A stretch of DNA of 64,000 bases from Nymphaea colorata (Eukaryota > Streptophyta > Magnoliopsida > Nymphaeales > Nymphaeaceae), in contig NC_045146.1 in assembly GCF_008831285.2 (NCBI RefSeq), positions 16,981,149 through 17,045,148 on the forward strand. The letters are read 5' to 3'. Below are positions 10,197 through 21,625 of the stretch, piece after piece (the stretch's first letter is position 1; the number at the start of each line of letters is the position of its first letter). A model generated the notes under the pieces. That model was not told the DNA's origin. It saw only the letters and a program-made list of their open reading frames with translations, and searched no databases. The position numbers and the translations under genes are program-made.

Positions 10197-12233
10197 TTAT
10201 GAGACCGTCGTCGACGTTGCCGTCGTCTCACTTCCGCTGGTGGTGAACAGAGAACCAATTCCCTCGTCCATAGGCTGCGCATAGACCAGCGTCGGCATCT
10301 TCCGCGGGAGGTTTGGGACCCCAGCCTGAAAGCTCAGCACTCTAATTGCCTCCCTCATCGTCGGCCTCCTCTCAGGGTCAGGGTGCACACACCACAGGCC
10401 CACCACGATCGTCCTCTCTATCTCCTGTTGATCGAATTCGGATCCCAACCTCTCATCCACAGCCGTCATGAAAGAACCATTACCGTAAAGCTCCCAAATC
10501 CACTCCACCAGACGTGCCCCTTTCTCACTGATCGGTCGAGTGGCCCTCCGACCGGTTGCGATTTCGAGCAGTACCACTCCGAAGCTATACACATCGCTCT
10601 CAGTGCTGACTTTGCCCGCAATCACGCACTCTGGCGCCAAGTAACCCAACGTTCCAGCAAGCACCGTTGTCTTCGTAGCTAACCCATGGTTCGTCAGTCT
10701 AGCCAGCCCAAAGTCACCTAGACGAGCATTGAACTCAGAGTCGAGCATGATGTTGCTCAACTTGATATCACGGTGAACAATGCACTGCTCCCACTCCTCA
10801 TGCAGGTACGACACTGCAGACGCCAGGCCGAGCACCACCTTTCTCCGTTGAGACCAGGGCAAGACTCCGCAATCTTTCTTGCTAAAGAGATGTGAATCCA
10901 GACTCCCGCCCTCCATATATTCATAGACAAGCAAGAACTCGCCCCGTTCGTGGCACCATCCAATCAGCCTCACGAGGTTGCGGTGGCGCAACCGGCTGAT
11001 CACAGTCACCTCTGCCACATATTCTTTTTTGCCCTGGTTCGACCCTTTAGAAAATCGCTTCACTGCCACCACTTCATTGGTATCCCTCAAGATACCCCTG
11101 TAGACACCACCAAACCCACCTTGCCCGAGCTTCCCTTCTTCACTGAAGTCATTAGTTGCTGCAGCGAGGTCTGTGTATGTGAATTTCCTGGGACCTGTCT
11201 GGAAATTCATCGCCACATCGGCAAAACCATTTTCCTCCTCTTCATCTTCCTCCTCCTCCTCCAACCTTCCGGTAGACTTTTTCCTCAATCTTATAATGAC
11301 TAGAATTATTACAATTACAACAGCGATAAATAGAGGAATAAAAAAAGCCACCAGGATGTAGACCGTCTTATTTTGCTTAACCGCCGTGGTTTGCGGCAAC
11401 TTGGAAGCGGTATCTGGCGTAGGGCTGGGGGCGGTAGCAGGTGTGGGGGTGATGGCTGGTGCGGGGACGGTAGCTGAGAAACTCCATGCCTTAATCCGGT
11501 GGGCTTCGAGGCAATATCCTGTTGCTGCCGAGAAGCCAACGACGACGGTCTCCGGGAGGACAGTGGTGATGTTAATGTCTAAGGATATCTTTAATGGGTG
11601 GGTAGCGTTCCCGTATATCAAAAGCGAGCTGAGAGTCCCCGTTTCCGTGTTGTACTCGACAAAGGCAGTTCCGTTCAACGATCGGGAATCGTCCGGCGTC
11701 CAATCCTTGGTCACGGTGGAGTTGGAAGAGTTAACATCGATCCCCATATGGTTTCCGCTCGGATCAAAGTCATTCCCGTAGGTATCAAACTCTATACCGA
11801 TGATTTGTCTGTTGACGGCGCCCAAGGTTGTGTTGAAGAGGCCAAGACCTTCACCACCTAACCATTTGTTCTCAGTCCAGCTGGCATGGGCGATGAAGAA
11901 GGCAAGGCCGTCGCCGGTGCAGGTGTTGTTGGCGGGGATTATTTCAAAGCTGAAAATGCTTTGGAAGTCCGCCGCAAATCCGGTGGCAAGATCGTAAAGC
12001 GTAATTGGCTGATTGTAGACTGCCCAACCGATGCCGCTGCTGCCGCTGCTGGCCGTAACATTGGACGTGAGCTCGAGGGCGTTAGACATGGTGACAAAGG
12101 TGTTGCCAAGACGTTTTATGAGTTGGTCGCCATCTGCAAAGGAAGTGAAATTGAAGATGGTTGTAAGGGCGGTAGAGCAGGGAATCAAGGGGAAGAGGAG
12201 GAGAAAGGCCACGAAGATGGACAGCCCAGACAT
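10197..12233 (-). CDS. LecRK-1: L-type lectin-domain receptor-like Ser/Thr kinase
   Basis: This is a single-exon gene of 678 residues. Residues 1-22 form a signal peptide (hydrophobic core FVAFLLLFPLIP). About 24-255 is the legume-lectin domain, with the metal/sugar-site segment IEFDTYGNDFDPSGNHMGID near 147-166 and several N-glycosylation sites. A Pro/Thr stalk (257-285) and a transmembrane helix (about 290-314) lead to an acidic juxtamembrane run (325-335). The kinase (about 353-625) has the glycine loop GQGGFGGVYRG (370-380), Lys392, HRD 488-490, DFG 507-509 and APE 533-535, so it is a predicted active RD kinase. The start is supported by conservation of the pyrimidine-rich leader and MS.. 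opening with the other copies. A TAA replaces the codon where the paralogues read on: about 13 further in-frame codons (MESAEVALL...) follow the stop, so the tail is slightly shortened. From memory the kinase resembles LecRK clade IX. Probably functional. Confidence 0.93.
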   Translation of the reverse strand: MSGLSIFVAFLLLFPLIPCSTALTTIFNFTSFADGDQLIKRLGNTFVTMSNALELTSNVTASSGSSGIGWAVYNQPITLYDLATGFAADFQSIFSFEIIPANNTCTGDGLAFFIAHASWTENKWLGGEGLGLFNTTLGAVNRQIIGIEFDTYGNDFDPSGNHMGIDVNSSNSTVTKDWTPDDSRSLNGTAFVEYNTETGTLSSLLIYGNATHPLKISLDINITTVLPETVVVGFSAATGYCLEAHRIKAWSFSATVPAPAITPTPATAPSPTPDTASKLPQTTAVKQNKTVYILVAFFIPLFIAVVIVIILVIIRLRKKSTGRLEEEEEDEEEENGFADVAMNFQTGPRKFTYTDLAAATNDFSEEGKLGQGGFGGVYRGILRDTNEVVAVKRFSKGSNQGKKEYVAEVTVISRLRHRNLVRLIGWCHERGEFLLVYEYMEGGSLDSHLFSKKDCGVLPWSQRRKVVLGLASAVSYLHEEWEQCIVHRDIKLSNIMLDSEFNARLGDFGLARLTNHGLATKTTVLAGTLGYLAPECVIAGKVSTESDVYSFGVVLLEIATGRRATRPISEKGARLVEWIWELYGNGSFMTAVDERLGSEFDQQEIERTIVVGLWCVHPDPERRPTMREAIRVLSFQAGVPNLPRKMPTLVYAQPMDEGIGSLFTTSGSETTATSTTVS

Positions 12234-13589
12234 TGTAGAACAGAGAGAGAGAGATTTCTCAGACTTGAGTTTTGAAAAGCAAGGTGGAGGAATGCGGCAA
12301 TCACATTTTCCTTGTATTCAATGCTTTGCAAGGGATTATTACCGCGAGAAGACTAGACTCGTCATTTTATGCCCTTGGGTTACTGAGTATTACTCAATTG
12401 GTATGACTGACGTTTCTTTAGGGTTGCCTTCGATTACCACAGTGATCTTAGATCACTTCCATTTGAAATCCACTGCTTCTAAATTCGACCCCTTTTCCCA
12501 ACCTAATCTCATTTCAAATCCACACTTTTTACATTGTGGATTGGAAATCCATGCTCGGGATAAAAGCTGAAATTCACAATTTAATACAACTATATATTTC
12601 AGCTATCACATATTTGAGATTCCCTTAGATTTGAGATCCATGGGGAGTCAAACGCATCCGAAGGTTGTTTCTGACGCCTTCCAAATTTTTCACTTTCAAT
12701 GCCACGGCAATTGTAGGTATAACAATTATTGTGAAGTTTGTTGAAAATAATTACCTTACTTTGGAAATTTTAAGCAGGACATGTACTGCCTGTTCATACT
12801 TTTCTTCATCCCCTATAAATATCAAAATTAAGATGCCAAATAAGTGTAGCTCAACTAAGCTAAGCGCACAAGGCGGTCCACTCAAAAGGAGGATTGCATT
12901 ATGAAACTTGTGGTCGCTATGTAGTACACTACTTTTCTAAACGAAAAAGGCGCCCAAACTCTGTAAACACTGGGGTCAAGGGGCGTAGGAGGAAGACTAC
13001 ACCTTTTCTTCCATGCAGTAGGGAAAATAACCATAAAAGAAAAAGAAGTAGTGAATTCAATTGAAAATGTGAAAATTTAATCAAGTGACATTTTATGCGC
13101 AATTTAAGAACTAATGCTTCTTGTCACTTAAAAATATAAAAGTCCACAACTCAAGAAGAAAAGTTTAAGTATATTGCAGGAAATAGTAGGAAGCCTGAAA
13201 AAGAAAGAGTACAAATATATCTATATAGTTTTTATGTTTGGTAGAGATTGAGTTGCGTGCATACCTTTGTGTATGCAAAAAATATAAACAAATATAAATA
13301 TAAAGCACCAAAGAAGGGTGGGAGTATTTTTAAAATTGTTTATAATTTTTGACTTTTTCACAATCTTTCTTTCTGTATTCCTCAAAGACATCTGGCTGGC
13401 TGGATCTAGGGGGCGTCTTGACGGGGCTCAACTCGAGTGAGGCTCTCACTCAGGTTTGGCTCTAGCTTCTTTTGAGATGTCCATCGAGCTGGTGGAGTGC
13501 AGTCAGGTTATGCAAGCTGTCTGCTGCTTTGGCCACGAGTGCAGCCGACTCGTCGAGTCTCGGCTGCTCCAGTTGCTGGGTTAGCCTCG
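12234..13589. other. LecRK-1 upstream region and spacer
   Basis: The first 40 bp upstream of LecRK-1, read on the minus strand, are a CT-rich leader (CTCTCTCTCTGTTCT) shared with the other LecRKs. I saw no convincing TATA box. Segments near 12316-12376 (tgctttgcaagggatta ... cgtcattttatg) and 12675-12730 recur in the repeat copies at 15.0-15.6 kb. No other gene was seen. Confidence 0.5.
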
Positions 13590-16060
13590 TTCTGCGGCAG
13601 TAAAAATAATTTGATAAATGCGATCTACAAAATATGTATAAGAGGTTTCAAATCACGTGAAGTTAAAAGCAAAAGAAAATGATCTTATCAAGGCATTGTT
13701 CTCTCTCCACCCAAAAAGTTAGGGTCCCGGATGGGGCGGATCTATATCTCTTTACTGCTTGTTCGCTACTCCTAAGCCACTTCTACAGAGCAGTCCCAAG
13801 AGGCTAAATTGCAATGAATATAACCGTAAGACGGCTATGTTTTTCATTTTATGTCAATATGGTGCGTTGGTTTGTGCATGTATAAATGAATTTCTATCAG
13901 GCTGCGAACAAGAAGGCTCTACAATGATGGCCACCCCATTGAGCACGGTTTCATCGTCAAAGACAGTCGCGTGACACAGCTTAAATGTTCGTTTCAAAGA
14001 ATTATCCACAACGGCCACAGGCCACACAAGTTACAATCTCATGAATATCTCGCATCAAACAGCTGGAACTGAGCGAGACGGCCTTCGTACTTTTCTTCAG
14101 TCAAGTCAAATTTATTTGGGGGGCAAGTTAAGAACAAATTGCCCTTAAAATAACAATTAAAAATAAAAATATTCACAATTGAAATGGAAATAAATAGCAC
14201 TTAAAAATAAAAGTTATTCACAATCGAAAAGGAAAATTTGAGTACAGCAGGAAGCAGGGAAAAAATAAATAGAAGTACATTGCATACCTATATTAATGCT
14301 AGATATTCTCAAGTTTGTGTGCATAAGTTGAATGGAGTCACTCAGTTGACTCATAAGGCTAGATGACAAAAATGCTTATTATTTTATTATTTTACTTGTT
14401 TTTCACTTCATTGTTCATCACAATATCACAATAGATCAGACTGCTCTCATGAGTGAACTAATACATGAAAATGTGTAAATAAATATTAGATTACCAATAT
14501 AACTATCACTTTCTTCTCCTTATTCTTCTCTTCACAACTAATCTCATTGTTCTCATGAGTGAGCTTAATCTTCACCATCCTTTATAAGTACAAATCAGAA
14601 CAAGAAAATTTTCTTGGACTGAAGATTAAATCTGTCGAAACAAGCTTGAGAGCAGTGTGTGTGCGTCGATATATCAAAGATCAGCATTTGGACAGTAAAA
14701 ATAATTTGATAAATGCGATCTACAAAAAATGTCTAAGAGTTTTAAAGTCGTATGAAGTTAAAAGCAAAAGAAAATTCTTGTGCATGTATTGTTCTCTCTC
14801 CACCCACAAAATTAGGGTCCCCGAGGACAGATTTGTATCTCTCTACTGCTTTTCTGCCTACTCCTAAACCACATCTAAAGAGAGTCATTTAGTAACTATA
14901 AATCTGCCGAAAAGAATGAAACAGATTCATGAAACACTTGTAACCATAAATCTGCCTCATTCTAGGGTATGTTATTAGTACAATAATAGAATGTTATTAT
15001 TACCAAACAGCCTCTAATGCATTCAGTGCTTTACAATGGATATGACTGTCAGAAAGCTAGAATTATCATTTTATGTAAATATGGTACGTTGGTTTGCGCA
15101 TGAATAAATGAATGTCTATCAAGCTGCAAACAAAAAAAAATTTGATCTCCACCCCAATCAACACGGTTTCATCGTCGCCATCCATACTTACATCATAAAT
15201 AAATGTCGGTTTCAAAGAGTTATCAACGCCGGTGGCCACAGAAGGTGCACTCTATAGTGACATACGCAATTAGACGTGACCTTTGTCTTCCTTCAATGTA
15301 GGAGAATCTTTTCTAACCAACCCTAGAGACAATGTGTAATGTTTTCCCAGTATTCCTCACACGGTGTGGCTGATATTTTTCTTGTCGTTGTTTTGATGCG
15401 TCCAAAATTTTTCACATTCAATACAAGAGGCAACTATTAGTATAAAAATCATCATGACATCTGTTGTAAAAGACATCTCATGAAATCTCGCATCAAACAG
15501 CTGCAACTGCTACGGCCTTCATCCTTTTCTTCAATCAAGTCATTTTTTTTTGGGGGGTGCAAGTTAAGAACAAATTGCCCTTTAAATAACACTTAAAAAA
15601 TAAAAATATTTACACTTGAAGCACGAACCATGGAAATAAACAGGAGTACATCATATGCCTGTATTGGTTTTGACACGCACATGTGTGTAGTTGTAAATTG
15701 AATGGACTCACTCAATTCACTCATATGTCTATCGTACCGTGATGCATAATTGAGAAAAAAACAAAGAGGAAAAGCTTTGAATTAAATATTAAATGAAGGA
15801 AAGGTTGTCACTTTTTTCTCCTTGTTTTGTTTTTCTCTTCACCGTTTACTATACTAAATCAGATTCCACTTATAAGTAAGCTAATCTATGAGAATGTGTA
15901 AATTAATATTAGATAATGAATATGTCTACCACATTTTTCTCATTGTTATTCTCTTCACTATCCATCACAACATGTCAGACGGTTCTTATGAGTGAGCTGA
16001 TATATATATATATATATATATATATTCTCTTCATTATCCATCACAATAGGTCAGACTGCT
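13590..16060. repeat. Tandem duplication of a non-coding block of about 1.1-1.4 kb
   Basis: Two diverged direct copies are present, about 13590-14560 and 14690-16060. Matched anchors include gcagtaaaaataatttgata (13599 and 14694), the gttctctctccaccca stretch, the tatggt.cgttggttt.tgcat stretch near 13855 and 15080, ggccacag near 14015 and 15232, the aagttaagaacaaattgccc stretch near 14125 and 15565, and the agaatgtgtaaat block near 14470 and 15890. Unit offsets drift from about 1095 to 1420 bp because of indels. Neither copy codes for anything I recognise. Confidence 0.8.
16000..16025. repeat. (AT)n microsatellite
   Basis: An uninterrupted run of about 13 TA units, inside the second copy of the tandem duplication. 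Confidence 0.95.
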
Positions 16061-16559
16061 CTCATGGTTGGAAAAGGCATTTATCATCTTAAAGACAATC
16101 GATGCACTGTTGATCTCTTTTGCCGTTTTATTTCCACTCTGATTCGCTATTTTCGAACCAATCTGTAAAATTCGAAAGTCCTTTGATGAATGAAGGGATG
16201 ATGACCTTCTTCAAACTCCAGTACCTGCCGTAAGGGTCATCAACATTTGAATGAAAAAAATTGTCTTAAGGTGTCAATATGAAAGTAAATGTTTTTTGTG
16301 GCTCGCTGTCGGCAATTGCCCATATGTTCTAATTAATCTTCCTTTTCATTTTATTGGTCCTTTAAAATTGTTTCCCTTGATATAGCCGGGAACAAACCAT
16401 TATGCAGAATGCACGAAACACAAGTGGAATAAAATGGTACTGACGTTGAATAAGGTCAAAATTGGAATTGCAACAAACAAAAGGGAAGAAATATAAGCTA
16501 TACCGAGGAAAATGGACTTAAACGAAGAACCTCAAAGGCCCGTTTAAATGGAAAAAGAG

Positions 16560-16745
16560 ATGCAAGTGAGCAAGGGTGGTGCTAAATTTGTTTTACGAAT
16601 AAAGTTGATTATAGTTTTAAAATTTTGACAAGGTTCGAAATATTATTTTTTTAATTTTTTTTTAACTAAAATACACAAAATATTTAGAATTTACATGTAA
16701 ATTTTTTTTTTTTTAAATTGAAGTGCGGTGGAGGGCAATCCAAAC
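16560..16745. repeat. MITE-like AT-rich repeat, copy 1
   Basis: This copy shares layout with 23220-23410 and 24535-24750: an opening near 'aattttgacaaggttcgaaat', an AT-rich middle with atttacatgtaaattttttt, and a closing patch rich in G (gtgcggtggaggg). It resembles the widespread plant 'gcggagccag' non-autonomous repeat. The class is not certain. Confidence 0.45.
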
Positions 16746-17434
16746 TTACGTGAGAGGAGGATAAATATCCGTTGGTTATGGAAAATATCCCGCTAGAACA
16801 AATTACCAGTGTCGCATCTAATTCACGACAAGGATTGGATATGAGCAAAAAGGGTTTGCAAGAAAGAAAGAAACAAAAAAGGTTGTGCTAAAAGGTTGTT
16901 CACTTTTAGATAATTTTTTGGGTGTCGGGGGAGGAATCAACAGCTCAAGGACGAGTTTCCCATCGAACCCTTCATATCCACTTTTCGGACATCTATATAT
17001 TTGGATTTGAATTCATAATCAAATTTGCTGCTTCACACCTGGCCTTGTGGTACTACTCAATGGTATAGTAGAAGGTCCACGGTTCGAGAACTGGCAGAGT
17101 TAGAAAGAACAAAGAATAACTATCTAAATCCAGATGAACAAAAATCTATATCGTATACTTATCTGAAATCCAAATTCATATCTGAATCTGAGTTTTAGAT
17201 TAACATCCAAATCTGACTTTTAACTGAATCCAAACCATACTATAGAAATCGAGTATAGGATATTTATTCAAAACCATATCTGTTTTGAATCTGAATCCGA
17301 ATCCGAATGGTCATGTCCGGTATCCGAATTCTTAATCGGATATCTACATTTTTTTTATATATATCTCATTTTTTATGCAGCTCGGTTGGATATCAGATTT
17401 AAAATGGATTGTTGACATTCTTAAACTCTTCTCT
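16746..17434. other. Spacer with degenerate 'aatctgaatc' repeat
   Basis: From 17130 to 17360 the sequence is a loose array of aaatctga/gaatccgaatcc-type words, with the same character as 39700-40110 and 59820-60180. The phrase gtggtactactcaatggtatag ... ggttcgag near 17050 superficially resembles a tRNA-derived promoter, but I could not fold it into a tRNA. No gene was seen. Confidence 0.45.
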
Positions 17435-17730
17435 CCTTGCACTTTCAAGAGGGGGTTAGAAACAAGGAATAAGACAAATATTTACGTGGTTCGAAGCAAT
17501 AATCTCCTACATTCACGGTCGTACAAATCTTTTACTATTCACTCACATATGAACACAAACACTCTTAAAAAAAAAACTAAAAAAAAAAAACTACGGCTCT
17601 TGCGAAACCCGTATTTTTACAAAATGACATAAATGTTCTTACAAAAAAATCCTTTATTACCATGCATGTTGAATCCACGGTATTGCATATTAGTGTTCAG
17701 TATAAATCAAGTTTAGCCCTTTGATTTAAT
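17435..17730 (+). repeat. Dispersed repeat, copy 1 (partner at 40985-41370)
   Basis: The two copies lie in the same orientation and share ttgcact.tcaagagggg, the ggttcg.a.caataatct block, the acaaatcttttactattcac stretch, atgacataaatg and atccacggtattgcatat. The fragment resembles the LTR of a non-autonomous retroelement, but no PBS or second end was found. Confidence 0.65.
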
Positions 17731-18820
17731 GGAGCATATGATAGATTAACAGAAACGTTTTTGTTGCGGAGCCTTTTCTTTCTCATCTTTTGGTTGGCTT
17801 TTCGCAAGATTGGATTGACATGATCCTGGATCGTTTGCATTACAACACCATCTCCCAGCGTGGACATTAATGCGGATTTTAGATTATCAATTTGGGGTCT
17901 TTTGCAGTCTTCGTTAACGGCACTCTGTACCTCCGAATCTCTCTCTGACGGTCATGGAGAGACTGGAAAAAACAAAAAACAACAACCTAATCCCTCGCGG
18001 AGTTGGCAACTTTTCTTGGTTTCCCTCTTAGGTTGATGATGCCTTATTTTAAATCCGATATAGTGCTTTTAATTTTCGAAAATAATGACTGATTTTGAAG
18101 CCTTTTCAGGGCAGGGCTGATCATTCACGAGGAAAAGATTGTTTGCTAAACTTCAGCCTTCACGTTTAATATTCCGGTAGATATCTTGCGGGTAAATGAC
18201 AATGATGTTTCCCGGCGGCAGAATTTTTTTTGAGCATAATGGTTAACAAATTTTTAATTGGTCACCCAGGTCACGTCTTGTGGAGCTGTCATATTACGAT
18301 TAAACTCAATTTCAACCATTAATTTAAGCTTTCAAAGAATGTGCTCCGTCAAGCCTCACCTTTATACATCTTGTCCCGGCCGTTGCTACCAGCAGTAGGC
18401 CATCTCTCTCTTTGTTGGGCACTGAATCATTTCACTTACTCACTCATCCGAAACAGGTTATATATGTCTCACACTGTACAAATTTCTTGTGCTAGTATAA
18501 GTAATCATGAAAATGCCCTTGATTAATAGAAAAAACACTTTTGTAATGATAAAAAATAAAACAAAACAAAGTTAAAAAGCTAAAGAAAACATTTTTTAAA
18601 ACAATTCCCAAAATTTCCCACCCCCGTCCTGTTTTCTTTTTTGTGTATATGTGTTGCAAGCGGCGCACACAACTCACCCTCCAGGAAGTCTCTAAGCCGA
18701 TGGAAGCCTGCGTCCGAGAGACCTCTTTCATTGTTTGTAAGAAGCGTTAGTTTTGAGATCCTATTTGAGTTGTCAGTTTTCTTGTTTTGTTCTGCTGCAA
18801 AAAAGAACCATTCACCGCAT
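17731..18820. other. Spacer, no gene recognised
   Basis: Short random open frames only. I see no domain and no clear repeat apart from fragments leading into the repeat block that begins at about 18826. Confidence 0.45.
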
Positions 18821-18914
18821 GGAGGCTGCTGTTATTTGATGGCTTGGATTTTTTTGAGGAGGATTTTTTTAAGTTGATGGCCTTGATTTTTTTGAGGGGA
18901 AATTTTTTCAAGGA

Positions 18915-19005
18915 AAATTCTCCACGGTAAAATGAGAAAAGGGTAAATTTTACTTTTTCTTATTTCATGTTTGATGGCACTGGAATTTTTTTGAAGGGTA
19001 AAAAA
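18915..19005 (+). repeat. Direct repeat, left member (partner at 21535-21625)
   Basis: Both copies read ccacggtaaa.tga, agggtaaa.tt, ctttttctt.tttca and catgtttgatggc, then a tttttt...aaggg end, over about 85-90 bp. They bracket a 2.5-kb interval that holds both candidate exons (19211-19358 and 20640-20771). Solo-type words of the same family (tttgatggc, catcaaacgtggc) continue to 22290. Confidence 0.6.
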
Positions 19006-19210
19006 TGCATGGTTTGATAAGTTTGGAATAAATTTTCACGGAAAAGTTTTTTGACCGTTAAAATTTTTTGACCGATTCATATCTTCCTGCCTTTTGCTAC
19101 CTTCCTGCTAGAAGGTGCGGATCATGCTGTTCCTTGCAATTTGTTCTCAATGAACTGCCAGAAGGAGAGCAGAAATGAACGATGGTGAGGGTTCGTGTGA
19201 AGGAGGTGTT

Positions 19211-19358
19211 TCAGTTTCTCCTTTGGCATTCTTGCAGCAAACCTCTGTCTGAGCACAAGTTCTCAAATCCCATGTACTCGTGCTTTTCGATCTTGTGGAT
19301 CATATTTGATATGCCAACTCCACCTGTGAACATAAATTTTGCACCAAAAGCGAATGGA
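19211..19358 (-). CDS. Candidate terminal exon, unidentified
   Basis: On the minus strand, an AT-rich tract ending in TTTACAG at 19359-19365 resembles a splice acceptor. It is followed by a 49-residue open frame with protein-like composition (PFAFGAKFMFTGGVGISNM, later GFENLCSDRGLLQEC), ending at a TGA at 19211-19213. I do not recognise the family. It could be a last exon of a decayed or transposon-captured gene, or a chance frame. No matching upstream exon was found with confidence. Confidence 0.3.
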
Positions 19359-20029
19359 CTGTAAATATATTGACAACTATGACAAGAAAAGAGAGATTGA
19401 AGATAGACAAACAGCGATCAGAAGGAGCAACAATAGAGTGAGTAAACTAAGAAACTGTAAGTTCAATTGAGAAGGTAAATTTTCAAGATGAAATCAACTC
19501 AAGTTGTTATTAGGAAAATGGTATCAATTCTGACAATTCAATTAACTGCTGAAAAGTCATGACATCTGATATGATCCTCATTGCACCTCTTCTAATTTCA
19601 AATGAAGATCATTTTAACCAGCATTGCTGAGAGCTTCTCTTGAAGCATCATGCTTTCCAAGACAACTCAAACTCAGTATTTTACTGTATAACATGATTAC
19701 TTCTAATTAAACATGTCCCTACCAATACATACTTTCAGCAATGGCACATTTCCAATACTAATTAGGCTTCGAAGGAAACTTGTAAGAAACTACACATTCA
19801 CCAATCAGCAGATAAAATAGTCATTGACAGTTGATAACAGATATACATTTACAGAAACTTGGGCTGCTGCAGATATACACTATCCTCAAGCAGAATAAAC
19901 ATATAGATTCCATTTACTTATTTGGATACAAAAACAAATAACAAGACTCAATGGCAGAAACTGTGGGAAACATGCGAGCCAGACAAAACGTCATAAAAGA
20001 AATGTTAATCATTGGCTTGAACCTATGTC

Positions 20030-20150
20030 ACCTGTGTGCGGGGTGCGGGTGCCGGTGCGGCACATCTCAAAAAAATTAGGTGCGGCGGTGCGGTGAAGAT
20101 ATTTTATTAATATTAATAATAATATTATTATTATTATTAATTTTTTGTAG
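20030..20150. repeat. G-rich ggtgcggtgcgg repeat patch with AAT-rich tail
   Basis: A gtgcggggtgcgggtgccgg patch is followed by cacatctcaaaaaaatta, then an aat/att-rich tract. The same module appears in reverse complement at about 62640-62790, so it is a dispersed element of unknown class. Confidence 0.55.
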
Positions 20151-20639
20151 AAATTAAATAACACAATTAAAATTATACATTTTATGATAGTGGGAAAAAA
20201 TAAAAAAAAATGTTTGAAAAAAAAGGCAAACAGATCGTTTTATGAAAGCCACCATTCTTTAGTCCTGTATCGTTTTTTTTTGAAAGGGAAAAGAGAACAT
20301 ATAATATATCTATAGATGTATTAACTTAAATGCAACGGCCGACGGGTGAGAATGGTGGATTATGGATCTGGTTTTTTCTCGAAATCAGATTTAGATCCAA
20401 ACCATAGAGGAACTTGGTTTGGATTTGGTTTCGACTCGAAAACTAAATCCAACCCCCAGGTGCGGTTTGGGTGCGAGCTCATCATCGGGTGCTCATTGGG
20501 TGCGCGGTGACTGTTCCTCTGCCATTTTCTCTTGTTGACAACATTTTAAATTGCTTATTTATGAAAGACATAAACTAATTGCAGGACAATGAAACTTAAT
20601 GGAGTAAACAAGCTAATTGCTGGACAGTGAAACACCCTG

Positions 20640-20771
20640 AAGGGCCTGAACCTCAACTGATATACTAAAGCCAATAAAGGCCTGCCTTCCAAAACATCAA
20701 GATTTCTGAAATTTGGGCGAAGGATGTTGAAAAAACCTTTGATGAATAAATGGAGCATATGCAATATCCAC
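20640..20771 (-). pseudogene. Decayed exon resembling lambda-class glutathione S-transferase
   Basis: Read on the minus strand, an acceptor-like tract ending AACAG (20772-20776) is followed by GTGGATATTGC, coding VDIAYAPFI then RFFQ. VDIAY.PF.ERF is a characteristic C-terminal-domain segment of plant lambda GSTs, which act as cytosolic/plastid thioltransferases. The frame then hits a stop near 20700. In another frame it continues as NLDVLEGRPLLALVYQ, matching the family's N-Y-D-x-x-x-G-R-P-x-L-A-x-W stretch. No thioredoxin-fold N-terminal exons with the CPF-type active site were seen nearby. I read it as a frameshifted, isolated exon, perhaps carried here by a transposon. Identification is from memory of the family and is not certain. 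Confidence 0.42.
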
Positions 20772-21337
20772 CTGTTAATCCAGATTTTTCACATTAGAAT
20801 TGATACTACAGCATCAGGATCCCTACATCAACGGCATGAAGAAATACACCAATATCGGAAGAGGAAAAAAAGGGCATTGGGAGGAAGAAAAAAAGGTATC
20901 GGGAGTGTCCCATACACTACGAGGTGCAGGGAGAGGGGAGACCGGCGGTTCCCCTCTACAGTGCTGGTGACGCCTGATAAGGCGCTGGCAGTTCTGGGCA
21001 GCCGGCGACGCTTCGCCAGGTGTTGCCAGCACCAGGAAGGGGAGGCGATGGCCTCCCCCAAAACACAGATAATGAGCATTCAATCTTGGATACACAGATA
21101 AGAAAAGGCAGAGGGAGAGAAATGAAGTGGAGATGGAGCGAAAGAGGGGAAGTGGAACGAGCTTACCTGTGAAGAAATACGATCGGTCGGTCGGTCAGTA
21201 GGTCGATCGAAGGAGGAAGAGGCAGATAGCTTGCTGAGCGAAAAGAGGCGTTCCGTCGATCGAAGAAGGAAGATGCAGTGGCAAGGGAGAAGGGGAACGC
21301 GCACGATGGAACTCAATTTTTTGCACGGTAAACTTTT

Positions 21338-21475
21338 CCATGTTTGATGGCGCTGGTTGAAACCATACAGAAAAGAAAAAAAACACCCCCATGAACACTA
21401 CCCATGTTTGATGGCGCTGGTATGAAACCATACAGAAACCATACAGAAAAGAAAAAAAACACCCCGATGAACACT
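21338..21475 (+). repeat. Two-unit tandem repeat, about 64-73 bp
   Basis: The unit starts ccatgtttgatggcgctgg, then accatacagaaa, gaaaaaaaacacccc and atgaacact. It begins at 21338 and again at 21402. It ends against catcaaacgtggcc (21488-21501), an inverted version of the opening word, which suggests a small inverted-repeat transposon with an internal duplication. Confidence 0.65.
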
Positions 21476-21625
21476 GTTTTTTCCTGGTCATCAAACGTGG
21501 CCTAAGGTAAAATCTTCACGAGAGGGTAAAAATGTCCACGGTAAACTGACAGGAGGGTAAAATTCTCTTTTTCTTGTTTCAAGTTTCAAGTCATGTTTGA
21601 TGGCCTGAACTTTTTTAAGGGAGAC

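Noticed and set aside
11386-12570. Plus-strand open frames over LecRK-1 (11386-11781, 11886-12275, 12031-12570)
   Set aside because: These are antisense shadows of the lectin domain and leader, with no independent support. Similar shadows occur over LecRK-2, -3 and -4.
17045-17100. Possible tRNA or SINE promoter (ctcaatggtatag ... ggttcgag)
   Set aside because: The A- and B-box-like words are present, but no cloverleaf or acceptor stem can be paired, and no second copy was seen.
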